Assembly (NCBI GenBank): GCA_021234155.1
Contig: JAJEKV010000161.1
Span: forward strand, 959,316-1,023,315
Origin: Isoetes taiwanensis
Taxonomy: Eukaryota > Streptophyta > Lycopodiopsida > Isoetales > Isoetaceae
Length of the DNA: 64,000 nt
Reading direction: 5' to 3'
Positions within the stretch are counted from its first letter, which is position 1. Every line of letters starts with the position of its first letter. Below the pieces are notes generated by a model. The model did no database searches. It was not told the DNA's origin and saw only the letters and a program-made list of their open reading frames with translations. This document shows positions 1 through 9,420 of the stretch, piece after piece. Made by a program: the position numbers and the translations under genes.

Positions 1-1196
1 TCATCACGAGGTATCTGCATAAATATATAACATGTCAGGTTAGTCAAAAAGATAATAGCACAAGCTCCTTGGCAAAGTTTCAGGTTAAACCCGAAAGTTG
101 GTTTAAACGTAAAAAAACCCCTAAGCCTAAAAGACTTTTAAGACTATGTCTTCCTACTGGAATGACTAGTCTTTTACTTGCAACCTCAGATAGATTCTTG
201 TGCCAAAAAAACTATCCAAGCCTTGTCAAGGAGAAATATAAGATTTCTTATACTCTTAATTAGACTTAAGACAATTAAAATTTCCAAAACCCATATTACT
301 TTGGACAATGCTATACATCATATCTTCCTGTCTTATTTTCCAAGGCCATCACAATAGTTTCAAACAGATAGTCTAAATCTTTTTCTTAAGTAAGAAACGC
401 TTAGCAAGATTTTCAACAGATCTATATTAATGCTAGAAACAATATTATGAAGCCATATTTTCTAAGGTTTAACAAAGCAGAATCGACCTGGTTAATCTAA
501 CTCTTTTCCTTGTAAACTATTCAGCCATAATCCTTAGCTCTGAAATTCATATTCAAACTGGCAATCCAAATCTTTCATTAAGCTTAAGCCTTGTTTTTCA
601 GATAAAACACATTCAGTATCCTTGTTTTTCAACTGCTCTTAACTAGTCTTTCATAACAAAAACTGGTACAGATAACTTCCCTTTGATTACAACACAACAT
701 AAAACATAACCAGGTATATGTCCATCTTTTATCTTCAGTATTCATCAAGATTTGAGCCATTCAGCTCCAACAAAATCACCAAGAAATCCATGGAGGGTTC
801 AGTCCGGTTACCTGCAACCACAAATATTAAACAAGCATTAGTATGGTTGCTAATATCAGGGCCTTCGGTAAGCTGTGGACTAAAACCGGCTTATCGCCTT
901 ACACCATAATTACTTAGCCTCTAATTAATCAAAAAACCATCTAAATATCACAATGCTGTAAACTTAAAGTGCATCTTTATAATTCTGGTTCATACTCATG
1001 TATATCAATCCCTTGTTTATCAGATCTGAGTTAGTAATCCGTTACCATAGTCATAAAACATCTCTGCTCAAAACATCTAAGCCATCTGTCACAATATCAT
1101 TCCAGAATAAGGTATAAGGATCTTCTAAATTCGATCCATGCTCAAAACAAGCTAAGAACTATGAATCTTTAGTGTTACTTATTTTATTTACACTAT

Positions 1197-1490
1197 TTAC
1201 CACACCAAAACAATCTGAACCTGAGGTTTGTCGATGTGTATGTCATTCCTCGCTGCTTGGGTATCAGGCTGTGGATCAAGAGGTGTGTCAGCCACAGTGT
1301 CCGGTTCTAAGATCACAGGAGCAGCATTCTGAGCAGCCAAAATGGAGCTACCCTCCCCTACACTCTGTCCACTCTTCTTTACAGCAGGTTTGTGAAAGTC
1401 GAAGAGGTTCTTCCTCTTCTCAGCCATTTTCTTCTCCTCTTCTAATCTACGAATGGTGGCTTTATTCAGGCCACCCTTCTTTCTTCCCAT
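1197..1490 (-). CDS. Hypothetical basic N-terminal fragment
   Basis: The frame is 97 codons if started at the internal Met before GRKKGGLNKATIRRLEEEKK. An upstream Met at 1589 is possible, but the sequence before 1490 does not look coding. The first ~40 residues are very basic and predicted helical, followed by NLFDFHKPAVKK, which loosely resembles the [hydrophobic]xxFF/FH-KP motif at the N-terminus of many transposase and replication proteins. The remainder is Pro/Asp/Gln-rich and low in complexity. It has no recognisable catalytic domain. It could be a first exon of a transposon protein or a captured gene piece; the function is unknown. Confidence 0.3.
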   Translation of the reverse strand: MGRKKGGLNKATIRRLEEEKKMAEKRKNLFDFHKPAVKKSGQSVGEGSSILAAQNAAPVILEPDTVADTPLDPQPDTQAARNDIHIDKPQVQIVLVW

Positions 1491-1851
1491 ACCATTTATA
1501 CAGACAGGGGGCGCTCTAACCAGCGCCAATCCAAGGAATTGAGCAGAAAAATAGACCTGCTTCCCAATTATAAAGGTCCTCTGTTTCAAATCTTACCTTA
1601 AAGAGATCCATCTGGCCGTCCCTCCTACCACCTAAGCTCCAGCAAGTTTTCCTGCTGGATTTCTGTCGTGGAGGGCCTCGGCCCTTAGCCAGTCTGTTAG
1701 GAACATGCTCCCTTCACTCCTCATCATGATGGCTTCGAGATTCATCCAAGTCTTTCAGATATTACCCATGGTTTTTTCACCTGTATACAGTGTAGAACTC
1801 TGTTCGACATAATACCCTATATTACCCAATACCTAATTACAATACAAAAAT

Positions 1852-1857
1852 TAAAAA

Positions 1858-1896
<39 letters not shown>
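1852..1896. repeat. Poly(A)-(TA)n microsatellite
   Basis: A run of about 14 A is followed by about 15 TA dinucleotides. It is the first of several (TA)n tracts in the window; unlike most of the others, no repeat terminus is visible beside it. Confidence 0.9.
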
Positions 1897-1897
<1 letters not shown>

Positions 1898-3617
1898 TAG
1901 CCTAAACAAAACCTAATGCCTTGCCAAGACATCCAAGCCTTACCAGCTAACTAAAGGTAAGACGGGACTTATCGGACCCCAAAAAGGGGAAGCCTTAGAG
2001 ATTTTACAAAATACATGACTGCCAAAGTGCATTACCAATAAAAGCAAGTGTTATGATAAAGCATAACAACATTACAACCTAGGGTTGTCTAAACAGTAAG
2101 TCAAAATAGATAGTTACCACAACAACCAGCTGTACAATCTATCAGCAGATAACCACACAAGAAAATTCAACAAATGCAAATCAAGTTAAGGAATTAGACA
2201 GAAACACTTTAATATTTAAAAATATTTCCAGAATTTAAATTCAAAAATAGATCAACATAACAGTTGGGAATAGTGTAAGCAGTAATCATATTCCAAAAAT
2301 CAAAGTAATAAAACAGATCCAAGAGTTTAAAGCCGGATACCAATTTGCATGCTGTCACCATAGACCAAAGGGAAACCACTTACCATTTTCAAAGTAATCA
2401 TAACAATTATAAAGAGTATGTTCATATACTTGCAACATCATGCCTTCAAGAAAACACCATGCTGAAAACAGAGTATGGGAGAAGGAGTTCGGTTACCTGC
2501 AGCAAAAATGCACTTGTTAGCCTAAGAAGGGTAAAAATGCATATGCTAGCAGGTAAGCAATGAACAACCTTGGCCTCTCGGCCCTTTACCCATAAATTAA
2601 AATTGAATAAACAGATTAAATTAATAAACAGATTAAATGTACTTGGCTGGAAGAAGTGCATCAAATTAGATTAAGGTAGAGTGCAGCATACGCCTATTCC
2701 ATCTAAGTAAATGCTAAATAATCAATACTGAATACTCACAGCAGACCCAGATACCAGACTTAAGGAAAACTGGACGATTCCATAAGGGGGACCATGCATG
2801 TAGATACAAATGGTGTAATCAAATGTTACAATCAATAAGCAGCTGGTAGAATTTAAAGCCCAGGAAGCCATAATATCCAGACAAAATTCGCTAGTCAAAT
2901 CACTAAAGGCCAGCACCAACAAGATTTATTATTAAGGGAATAAGCCTGCAGATCCATTAATATCAGCACCCAATTTAAGCAATCCATTAATACTGCTCTT
3001 GGTAGATCCATCACCAAAAATCCCCCAGCCCACCAATATAGGACCCCAACTTTTCATAATACAAGGTATACATCACTATCTTATCTAGAAACTGCACATG
3101 CAGTGCAAGATCAAAGGCTATCTAAACTATTTAGAGCTTTATTCTAGTGAATCAAATTTTAAATTTCTAAGGAAGGCCAAATACAGTATGAGTGCAGAAT
3201 TCATAGTCATAAGTCAATAGAATGCTATACAAAACGAAAATAGAAAGACCCCTGCCATTAATCCGACCAGTAGCAGATACTTCAACCATAAACTAGGAAC
3301 CAAAGAAGTATCAGGAATAATAAATCTTAGCAGAGTAATTATCAGCATAAGGGAGATTTAGATAAATCCAGATCTACTCTAACAATAGGCAGAAAGGTAG
3401 TTAATAGCTACATCTACTGCAGCAGCCTAACATGGTGATTATTAAAGACAATGTTTAAACCAAGCGTATCCATGACAAGAGCCCCATCCGAATATTGCAA
3501 ACAAAACCATCAAGGCATCCAATGCCAAACTAAGGTGGAGTGCAATGCAACCAAATAAATGCAAAATTTCAGTGCATAAATGTTCAAAACATAAGATACA
3601 ATAAAGAGAATCTAAGC

Positions 3618-3948
3618 CTAAAATGAGACCTGGTTCAGCTGGATCTCCTCATCATCAGTGTCAAAATCTTCATCAGACAGGGGTACCACATCAATATTGC
3701 TAGTAGGATGCATCCACACCCTTTGAAATCTTGCTGCATGGCTTAAACCCTGGTATAAACTTCCTGATTCCAGGGTCATTCTTAGCTTTATTGGGATCCA
3801 GACCATTCACCCTGCAGAGCTCAACTAATTGTGCCTTTGTGGGCTGTGTAGCATTATGCTCCAGGCCATTTCGCCTAAGAAACTCAATAAGATTGGCCCT
3901 AGTCAAGCCTTTATTGTGAGCGCCCTCAGGCCTGCCCGCTTTGCTCAT
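3618..3948 (-). pseudogene. SAP-like / AT-hook-like small protein, frameshifted
   Basis: Reading from 3948, the frame begins MSKAGRPEGAHNKG, an AT-hook-like GRP core. It continues with LTRANLIEFLRRNGLEHN then PTKAQLVELCRVNGLD, which fits the two-helix SAP DNA-binding pattern (leader hydrophobics, GL, then KAxLVELC). The frame closes at 3700. The overlapping frame 3806-3618 carries an acidic tail (PLSDEDFDTDDEEIQ) that looks like the natural C-terminus, so one indel near 3710-3740 probably separates the two. A further minus-strand frame (4215-3985) lies just upstream and could be another exon, but I do not recognise it. The role is inferred as DNA binding only; a transposon accessory protein is possible. 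Confidence 0.35.
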
Positions 3949-4516
3949 GACTCAAATGGACTACATGAAGAAGTTACAGCATATTTAAAGAGAAGTCCCT
4001 GCCCTAATTCGTCCGTAAAAGCAAGCCGGATTACCTAAATCTAAACCCATATTCTGTGCTTGTTTAAAAGAAAGATTAAGTTGATGCCAGAGGTTAAGTA
4101 CCTGTACCAGCCATTCGTAATGATCACGTGATCCGAGCATAATGTCATAAGCAGAGTTTGTTGCGAGCCTGGCAACGATCCATAGACGTATTTTGCCTGC
4201 CGGAAACTGATTCATGGTATGTCCTGCACCACAAGGCTTAGGGTTTCGTTACTATTAGGGTTAGAAAATAGTTTCAGTATTTTACCAGCAATTTTATATC
4301 ACAAAATACAATTAAAAATCCGAAAGAACATTTTGGTTGTCACTATTTACCAAATTGTACCAGCTAAAATGAGCCCAAGTGCACTTGGGACTAACTAACT
4401 GTATAATCCCATTCAAATTGATAAACCAGACGATATAATGCAGGAATCATGGTCACCCCAACTTACTTAAACCTTATAGAGGTCGTCCATATAGCAGAAC
4501 TGTTCACAAACATTAG

Positions 4517-5803
4517 GTTAAAAAGGGAACCACATCTGGTGCCCAAGAGTCCTGCTGGAGGATTCTTGGCTATGGTTTACAGCAACAGAAGCCAAGCATA
4601 CAAAGGCTTGCAGTACACTTACCCGGTGAGCAAACTGTTTGCTTCAATGATGGTATGTCATTGGAGGAGATCAAGAACAAGAATACTGCGACAACTCTGA
4701 CTAAGTTCTTTGAAATGAATGCAAGTGGTAACGCAGAGGCACGTGCCTTGCTATACCACGACTTTCCCAAGAAGTTTACATGGGATGCATCTTCTAAAAA
4801 CTGGGTTGAAAGAAGCCGTGTACAAAAGCTCAAGACTATTGGCCGTATGTACTTTGTTACACCAGGTGAGGGTGAACGTTTCTACCTGCGCATGCTTCTA
4901 ACAAAGGTCCCCGGCCCTACTAGCTTTGATGATCTGAAGATGGTAGATGGTCATATGTGCTCCACGTTTAAAGAAGCAGCAGTCCGGCGTGGTATTGTTC
5001 GGGATGATGACAATGAATGGCTTGCATGCTTGCAAGAGGCAGCCACATGGCAGAGTCCAAAAGAATTGCGACACATGTTTGCCACCCTGCTACTCAATTG
5101 TAACACCAGTAATGCAAAGGACCTGTGGATGGAGATGAGGGACTATATGGTGGAGGATTATTTGCATGAGATGAGAAGAGCTACAGGGAATGACAATTTA
5201 GAAGCCAATGATGTGTTGTACAAGAAAGCGCTCCGTGAGATTGAGATGCACATGAGGGATCTTGGAAAGTCTATGGCTCAATTTGGTTTTGACGTACCTA
5301 CAGAAGAAGAGATGACTACGTCCTTCCTTGCAGAAGAATATTTTTATGAGGACGCACGTCAAATCGATGAGTACGTGGCACGCTTAAATGCAGATCAACG
5401 TGAAATCTTTGATCGTGTCATTGTGGAGTGTGTTATGCAGGGGAGGGACGGTGTGTTCTTTATAGATGGGCCTGGTGGAACAGGAAAGACGTATCTCTAC
5501 AATGCAATGCTGGCATATTTGCGAGCAAGAGGAAAGATTGCCTTAGCTGTTGCTTCGTCGGGGATAGCATCAACATTACTAAAAGGTGGTCGCACAGCAC
5601 ACTCCCGGTTTAGGATTCCAATCAATATGCATGAATCTGCGATGTGTAGTATTAACCGTGGGGATGACATTGCAAAGCTGATAAGGGAAACGAGCTTAAT
5701 TATTTGGGATGAGGCCCCTATGATGCATAGGCATGTGTTTGAGACATTGGATAGAACATTGCGATTCCCAGATCGCGTCCCATCTTGTGGGAGATTCTTT
5801 TGA
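4517..5803 (+). pseudogene. Helitron Rep/helicase, C-terminal fragment with Pif1-like helicase, truncated
   Basis: The open frame runs from just after an in-frame stop (4514-4516). It starts with ESCWRILGYG and QRLAVHLPGEQTV, the region before the helicase in plant Helitron Rep/Hel proteins. It continues through LTKFFEMN, the GRMYFVTPGEGERFYLRMLL block and TFKEAAVRRGIVRDD. The Pif1-family ATPase follows: Walker A GPGGTGKT (~5470) and Walker B/DEAP in SLIIWDEAPM (~5695-5724). Helitron proteins mediate rolling-circle transposition in the nucleus. The HUH Rep nuclease and helicase motifs III-VI are missing. Homology stops at HVFETLDRTLR, and the last ~12 codons are read out of the repeat arm starting at 5767. 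It cannot encode a working enzyme. The family call is firm; the exact 5' limit is not. Confidence 0.85.
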
Positions 5804-5809
5804 CAGATC

Positions 5810-6140
5810 CGACGGCCCACGTCGCTCGTGGCAGATCGTGCGGCCCAGATCGTGTGGGAATTATATATAGATGATCGGACGGCCCAGGTTGATCCGATCC
5901 TGACCGTTGATCCGAGATCCGACGGCCCACGTCGATCTAGGACACATCCTACGGCCTAGATGGCTTGGGAGTTTATATATAGATGATCCTACGGTCCAGG
6001 TTGCTCTTGATCTTGACCGTCGATCCAAGATCCTACGGCCCACGTCGATCTAGGACACATCCTACGGCCCAGATGGCTTGGGAGTTTATATATAGACGAT
6101 CCTACGGTCCAGATTGATCCTAATCCTTAGTCCAAGATCC
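5810..6140. repeat. Tandem GATCCNACGG units, ~107-113 bp
   Basis: About three units start near 5814, 5921 and 6034. Each contains CGGCCCACGTCG, a CATCCTACGGCC-type segment, TATATATAGA and a GACCGT(C/T)GATCC segment. The motif GATCCNACGG recurs roughly every 25-40 bp. The units are repeated in the right arm and in copy 2 (28800-29240). Confidence 0.75.
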
Positions 6141-6240
6141 TACGGCTCATATTACATGCTCTAAGCTCACGTTGCATACTTGGGCCTTAATATTTTTAAT
6201 TAATTTTAAGGATAACTTCTAAAAGTTTTTATGTTGTTTA

Positions 6241-6313
6241 AGGGGTTTGAACCCCTGACCTCTTGACTCCCACAAGGGGGGTTTGGGGGGATACCCCTTA
6301 ACCAACTCTCCCT
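6241..6313 (-). repeat. tRNA-like head of a SINE-like element
   Basis: On the minus strand the sequence begins GGGAGAGTTGGTTAAGGGG (box A-like) and ends with GGTTCAAACCCC (box B, the T-arm of a tRNA). Spacing and length (~73 bp) fit a degenerate tRNA. It is followed by CAACATAAAA(A) and then the CCGTAGGATC-rich body. The same head-body order is seen at 15752 (+), 39279 (-) and, with another head type, at 7051 (-) and 40535 (-). The tRNA of origin is not certain. Confidence 0.5.
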
Positions 6314-6369
6314 ATTCTAATTTGTGAATATATATGTTTTTTTTAAATTGATAAGCTTACCTCAAACCT

Positions 6370-6660
6370 TAGCTCTAGATTTTTTAGAAAATACTAGAAT
6401 GTTCTAGAAAGTTCTAGAATCTTCTGGATTCTTCTAAAAAGTTCTAGAATCTTCTAGAAAGTTCTAGGATGTTCTAGAATCTTCTAGAATGTTCTAGACT
6501 ATTCTAGAATGTTCTAGAATGCTCTAGAATCTTCTAGAACCTTCTAGAATGTTCTAGAACCTTCTAGAATCTTCTAGAACCTTCTAGAATCTTCTAGAAT
6601 AGAATCTTCTAGAATGTTCTAGAAAGTTCTAGAATATTCTAGAACATCCTAGAATGTAGA
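6370..6660. repeat. TTCTAGAA minisatellite array
   Basis: This is an almost uninterrupted array of ~10-11-bp units built on TTCTAGAA with variable spacers (TG, TC, CC). TTCTAGAA is self-complementary, so the array can fold on itself. It also matches the inverted nGAAn spacing of heat-shock elements, but nothing shows that it acts as one. The inner part is mirrored at 15506-15690. Confidence 0.85.
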
Positions 6661-7050
6661 CGCTCATGGTAACACCGTAGGAACATACACCGTAGAAACG
6701 TACACCGTAGGAACATACACCGTAGGACGTGTCAAATTTCTTGTATATATATATCATATAATAATATATATGTTCTTATGTTTGTCGCGCTCGATCCGAC
6801 CGTCCATTCAAGATCCTACGGCTCACATCGCACGGGAGAAGATCCGGCGGCCCAGATTGCATGGGGGTTTGTATGTAAACATTCGACGGTCCAGATTGAT
6901 TCGATCCTGATCGTCGATCTAAGATCCTAAGGCTAATGTTGCTTGAGGGTTTTTACACATAAGATCTCGACCGTTGATCGTGATCAAGATCCGACGGTCC
7001 ACGTTGCATGCTCGCCCTTTAAGGAGAGGCTTATAAAATTTTTATGTTTT

Positions 7051-7112
7051 TGGTGGGATTTGAACCTTATCCATTGCCCCTCCAGCCCTTTACTCTAACC
7101 ACTAGGCCAAGC
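7051..7112 (-). repeat. tRNA-like head, second type
   Basis: The minus strand reads GCTTGGCCTAGTGGTTAGAG (box A) and ends GGTTCAAATCC (box B), followed by ACATAAAAATTTTATAAG and then a GCATGCAACGTGG/GATC-motif body at 6780-7020. It is similar to the head at 40535-40597 and distinct from the one at 6241. Confidence 0.5.
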
Positions 7113-7264
7113 ATTGATTCATTAAAATATTAGTGTTTCATATATACTTAAGCGTACTAGTTTAATTAAGATAAAATAGAATATGAAATTTTAGATAGTT
7201 CTAGAGAGTTCTAGGATGTTCTGGAGGGCTTTAGAAAGCTCTAGAAAGTTCTAGAATCTTGTTA

Positions 7265-8740
7265 GAGTAAGCACCTCAGTCTAAAAATAGTAATTTTTTT
7301 GAAACTTTGTAAGCACTCAAGATAGAATGTTTGGAATGTTCCAGATGCTCATGGGTAAGCACCTCAGTCTAAAAATAGCAAATTTTTGAAACTTTGTAAG
7401 CACCTCAATCTAAAAATAGAAGTTTTTTGAAACTTTGTGCATGCTCAAAATAGAATGTTTGAGATGCTGATGGATAAGCACCTCAGTCTAAAAATAGTAA
7501 CTTTTTTAAAACTTTGTAAACACTCAAGATAGAATGTTTAGAATGTTCCAGATGCTCACGGGTAAGCACCTCAGTCTAAAAATAGCAAGTTCTTGAACCT
7601 TTGTAAGCACCTCAATCTAAAAATAGAAAGTTTTTTGAAACTTTGAATATGCATGCTCAAAATAGAATGTTCTAGAATGTTTCAGATGCTGATGGATAAG
7701 CACCTCAGTCTAAAAATAGTAACTTTTTTAAAACTTTGTAAACACTCAAAATAGAATGTTTAGAATGTTCCAAATGGTCACGGGTAAGCACCTCAGTCTA
7801 AAAATAGCAAATTCTTGAACCTTTGTAAGCACCTCAATCTAAAAATAGAAAGTTTTTTAAAACTTTGAATGTGCATACTCAAAATAGAATGTTCTAGAAT
7901 GTTTCAAATGCTGATGGATAAGCACCTCAGTCTAAAAATAGTAACTTTTTTGAAACTTTGTAAACACACAAGATAGAATGTTTACAATGTTCCAGATGCT
8001 CATGGGTAAGCACCTCAGTCTAAAAATAGCAAGTTTTACAAACTTTGTAAGCACCTCAATCTAAAAATAGAAAGTTTTTTGAAATTTTATGCATACTCAA
8101 AATAGAATGTTCTAGAATGTTTTAGATGCTGATGGATAACAACCTCAATCTAAAAATAGTAACTTTTTTGAAACTTTGTAAACACTCAAGATAGAATATT
8201 TAGAATGTTCCAGATGCTCACGGGTAAGCACTTCAGTCTAAAAATAGCAAGTTTTTGAAACTTTGTAAGCACCTCAATCTAAAAATAGAAAGTTTTTTGA
8301 AACTTTGTGCATACTCAAAATAGAATGTTCTACAATATTCCAGATGCTGATGGATAAGCACCTCAGTCTAAAAATAGTAACTTTTTTGAAACTTTGTAAA
8401 CACTCAAGATAGAATGTTTAGAATGTTCTAGATGCTCATGAATAAGCACCTCAGTCTAAAAATAGCAAGTTTTTGAACTTTTGTAAGCACCTCAACCTAA
8501 AGATAGAAAGTTTTTTAAAACTTTGAATGTGCATACTCAAAATAGAATGTTCTAGAATGTTTCAGATGCTGATGGATAAGCACCTCAGTCTAAAGATAGC
8601 AAGTTTTTCAAACTTTGTAAGCACCTCAATCTAAAAATAGAAAGTTTTTTGAAATTTTATGCATACTCAAAATAGAATGTTCTAGAATGTTTCAAATGCT
8701 GATAGATAACCACCTTAGTCTAAAAATAATTACTTTTTAA
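7265..8740. repeat. ~220-bp satellite array, about six units
   Basis: GATGCTGATGGATAAGCACC recurs at about 7462, 7684, 7905, 8124, 8342 and 8562, a period of 218-222 bp. Each unit has an internal half-repeat, CACCTCARTCTAAAAATAG, followed by a T-run and AAACTTTG. Ends are truncated units. Diverged monomers occur again at 39410-39850, so the family is dispersed as well as tandem. Confidence 0.85.
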
Positions 8741-8922
8741 TAGAATGTTCTGGAATCTTCTAGGTGCCCATGGGTGCTCACAGAACCTTAGAAACTTTTT
8801 GATATGCAACATTAGAACATGCTAAAATTTAAACATGCACCGTATTGACATGCTCAAATTGAAAGTTTGCAACGTAAGAACATGCATCGTAGAAACATAC
8901 ACCGTAGGACGTGTCAAATTCT

Positions 8923-8923
<1 letters not shown>

Positions 8924-8983
<60 letters not shown>

Positions 8984-8990
8984 ATTATAT
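8924..8990. repeat. (TA)n tract between two repeat termini
   Basis: About 28 TA units lie between CTTG on the left and TCTATTATATATATACAATTA on the right. Two different repeat families abut here. Confidence 0.9.
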
Positions 8991-8991
8991 A

Positions 8992-9420
8992 TATACAATT
9001 ATATTATGGGTCCTATGGGGGGGTGAAAGTTTGTAGAGATTCATCCCAGCCGTCGATTTTCTGAGGTGTCACGACAATGGCCCTTGGATTTGATGGGGGG
9101 GCATGCATGGGGCATGCATGGGGCATGCACCCCATCCCTGGGCCGTCGATCGGGCACGTGAGAAATCGTGGCCCTTGATTTTAAGGTTAAGGAAGGTGCA
9201 AGGAAATTGTTGGCAAAGATTGATCTCGGCCGTCCATCTCTGAGATGGACGGTCCAGACGATGACACTTCAATCAACCCCAAGCAGCCCCCTTTATTTGG
9301 GGCTTTTGATGTGGGCCGTTAGATCTAGGGATTCAATTGGGGCATTTTATGTAGACCGTCCATCCTTGAAATTAAAGCATTTTCCTTCAAAATAAAAAAT
9401 AAAAAAATGGCATTTTAGTT
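8992..9420 (+). repeat. Hairpin-rich dispersed repeat, copy A
   Basis: The repeat starts ACAATTATATTATGGGTCC. It has GGGGGGCATGCATGGGGCAT (nested CATGCATG palindromes), a perfect 11-bp stem CCGTCCATCTC/GAGATGGACGG at 9230-9252, and a GCCCC-TTTATTT-GGGGC hairpin near 9285. Other copies lie at 38215-38610 (-), 43840-44118 (-), 50039-50450 (+) and 59628-60028 (+). There is no coding capacity. The open frames that appear in it come from the repeats. Confidence 0.8.

Larger units (their letters stand above)
1..4516. other. AT-rich stretch without a confident gene
   Basis: I recognise no complete gene here. There are a few coding-like minus-strand pieces (1197-1490, a 37-residue frame at 1632-1745, and 3618-3948). 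Minus-strand splice-like signals also occur: TTTAAG|GTAAGA near 1600, and acceptor-like TTGCAG|GTAACCG near 805 and CTGCAG|GTAACCG near 2490. The last two are followed by similar sequence, so they may be duplicated exon edges. A degenerate minus-strand gene or captured gene fragments is the simplest reading. The rest is low-complexity AT-rich DNA. Confidence 0.5.
5767..6559 (-). repeat. Left arm of a ~793-bp inverted repeat
   Basis: This arm is near-identical to the reverse complement of 15506-16297. It contains, in order, three tandem GATCC-motif units, a spacer ending in ATTAATTTTAAGG, a tRNA-like head (6241-6313) and the start of a TTCTAGAA array. The Helitron helicase frame ends exactly at its outer edge. 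The partial third copy at 28685-29187 lies in the orientation of the right arm. Confidence 0.9.

Noticed and set aside
5743-5803. Natural C-terminus of the Helitron helicase
   Set aside because: The last residues are translated from the inverted-repeat arm; helicase motifs III-VI are missing.
6370-6660. Functional heat-shock element array (TTCTAGAA)
   Set aside because: The nGAAnnTTCn spacing is matched by the repeat itself, but there is no adjacent gene to regulate.
7265-8740. CRISPR-like array
   Set aside because: Eukaryotic context and ~220-bp satellite periodicity; spacers are themselves repeated.
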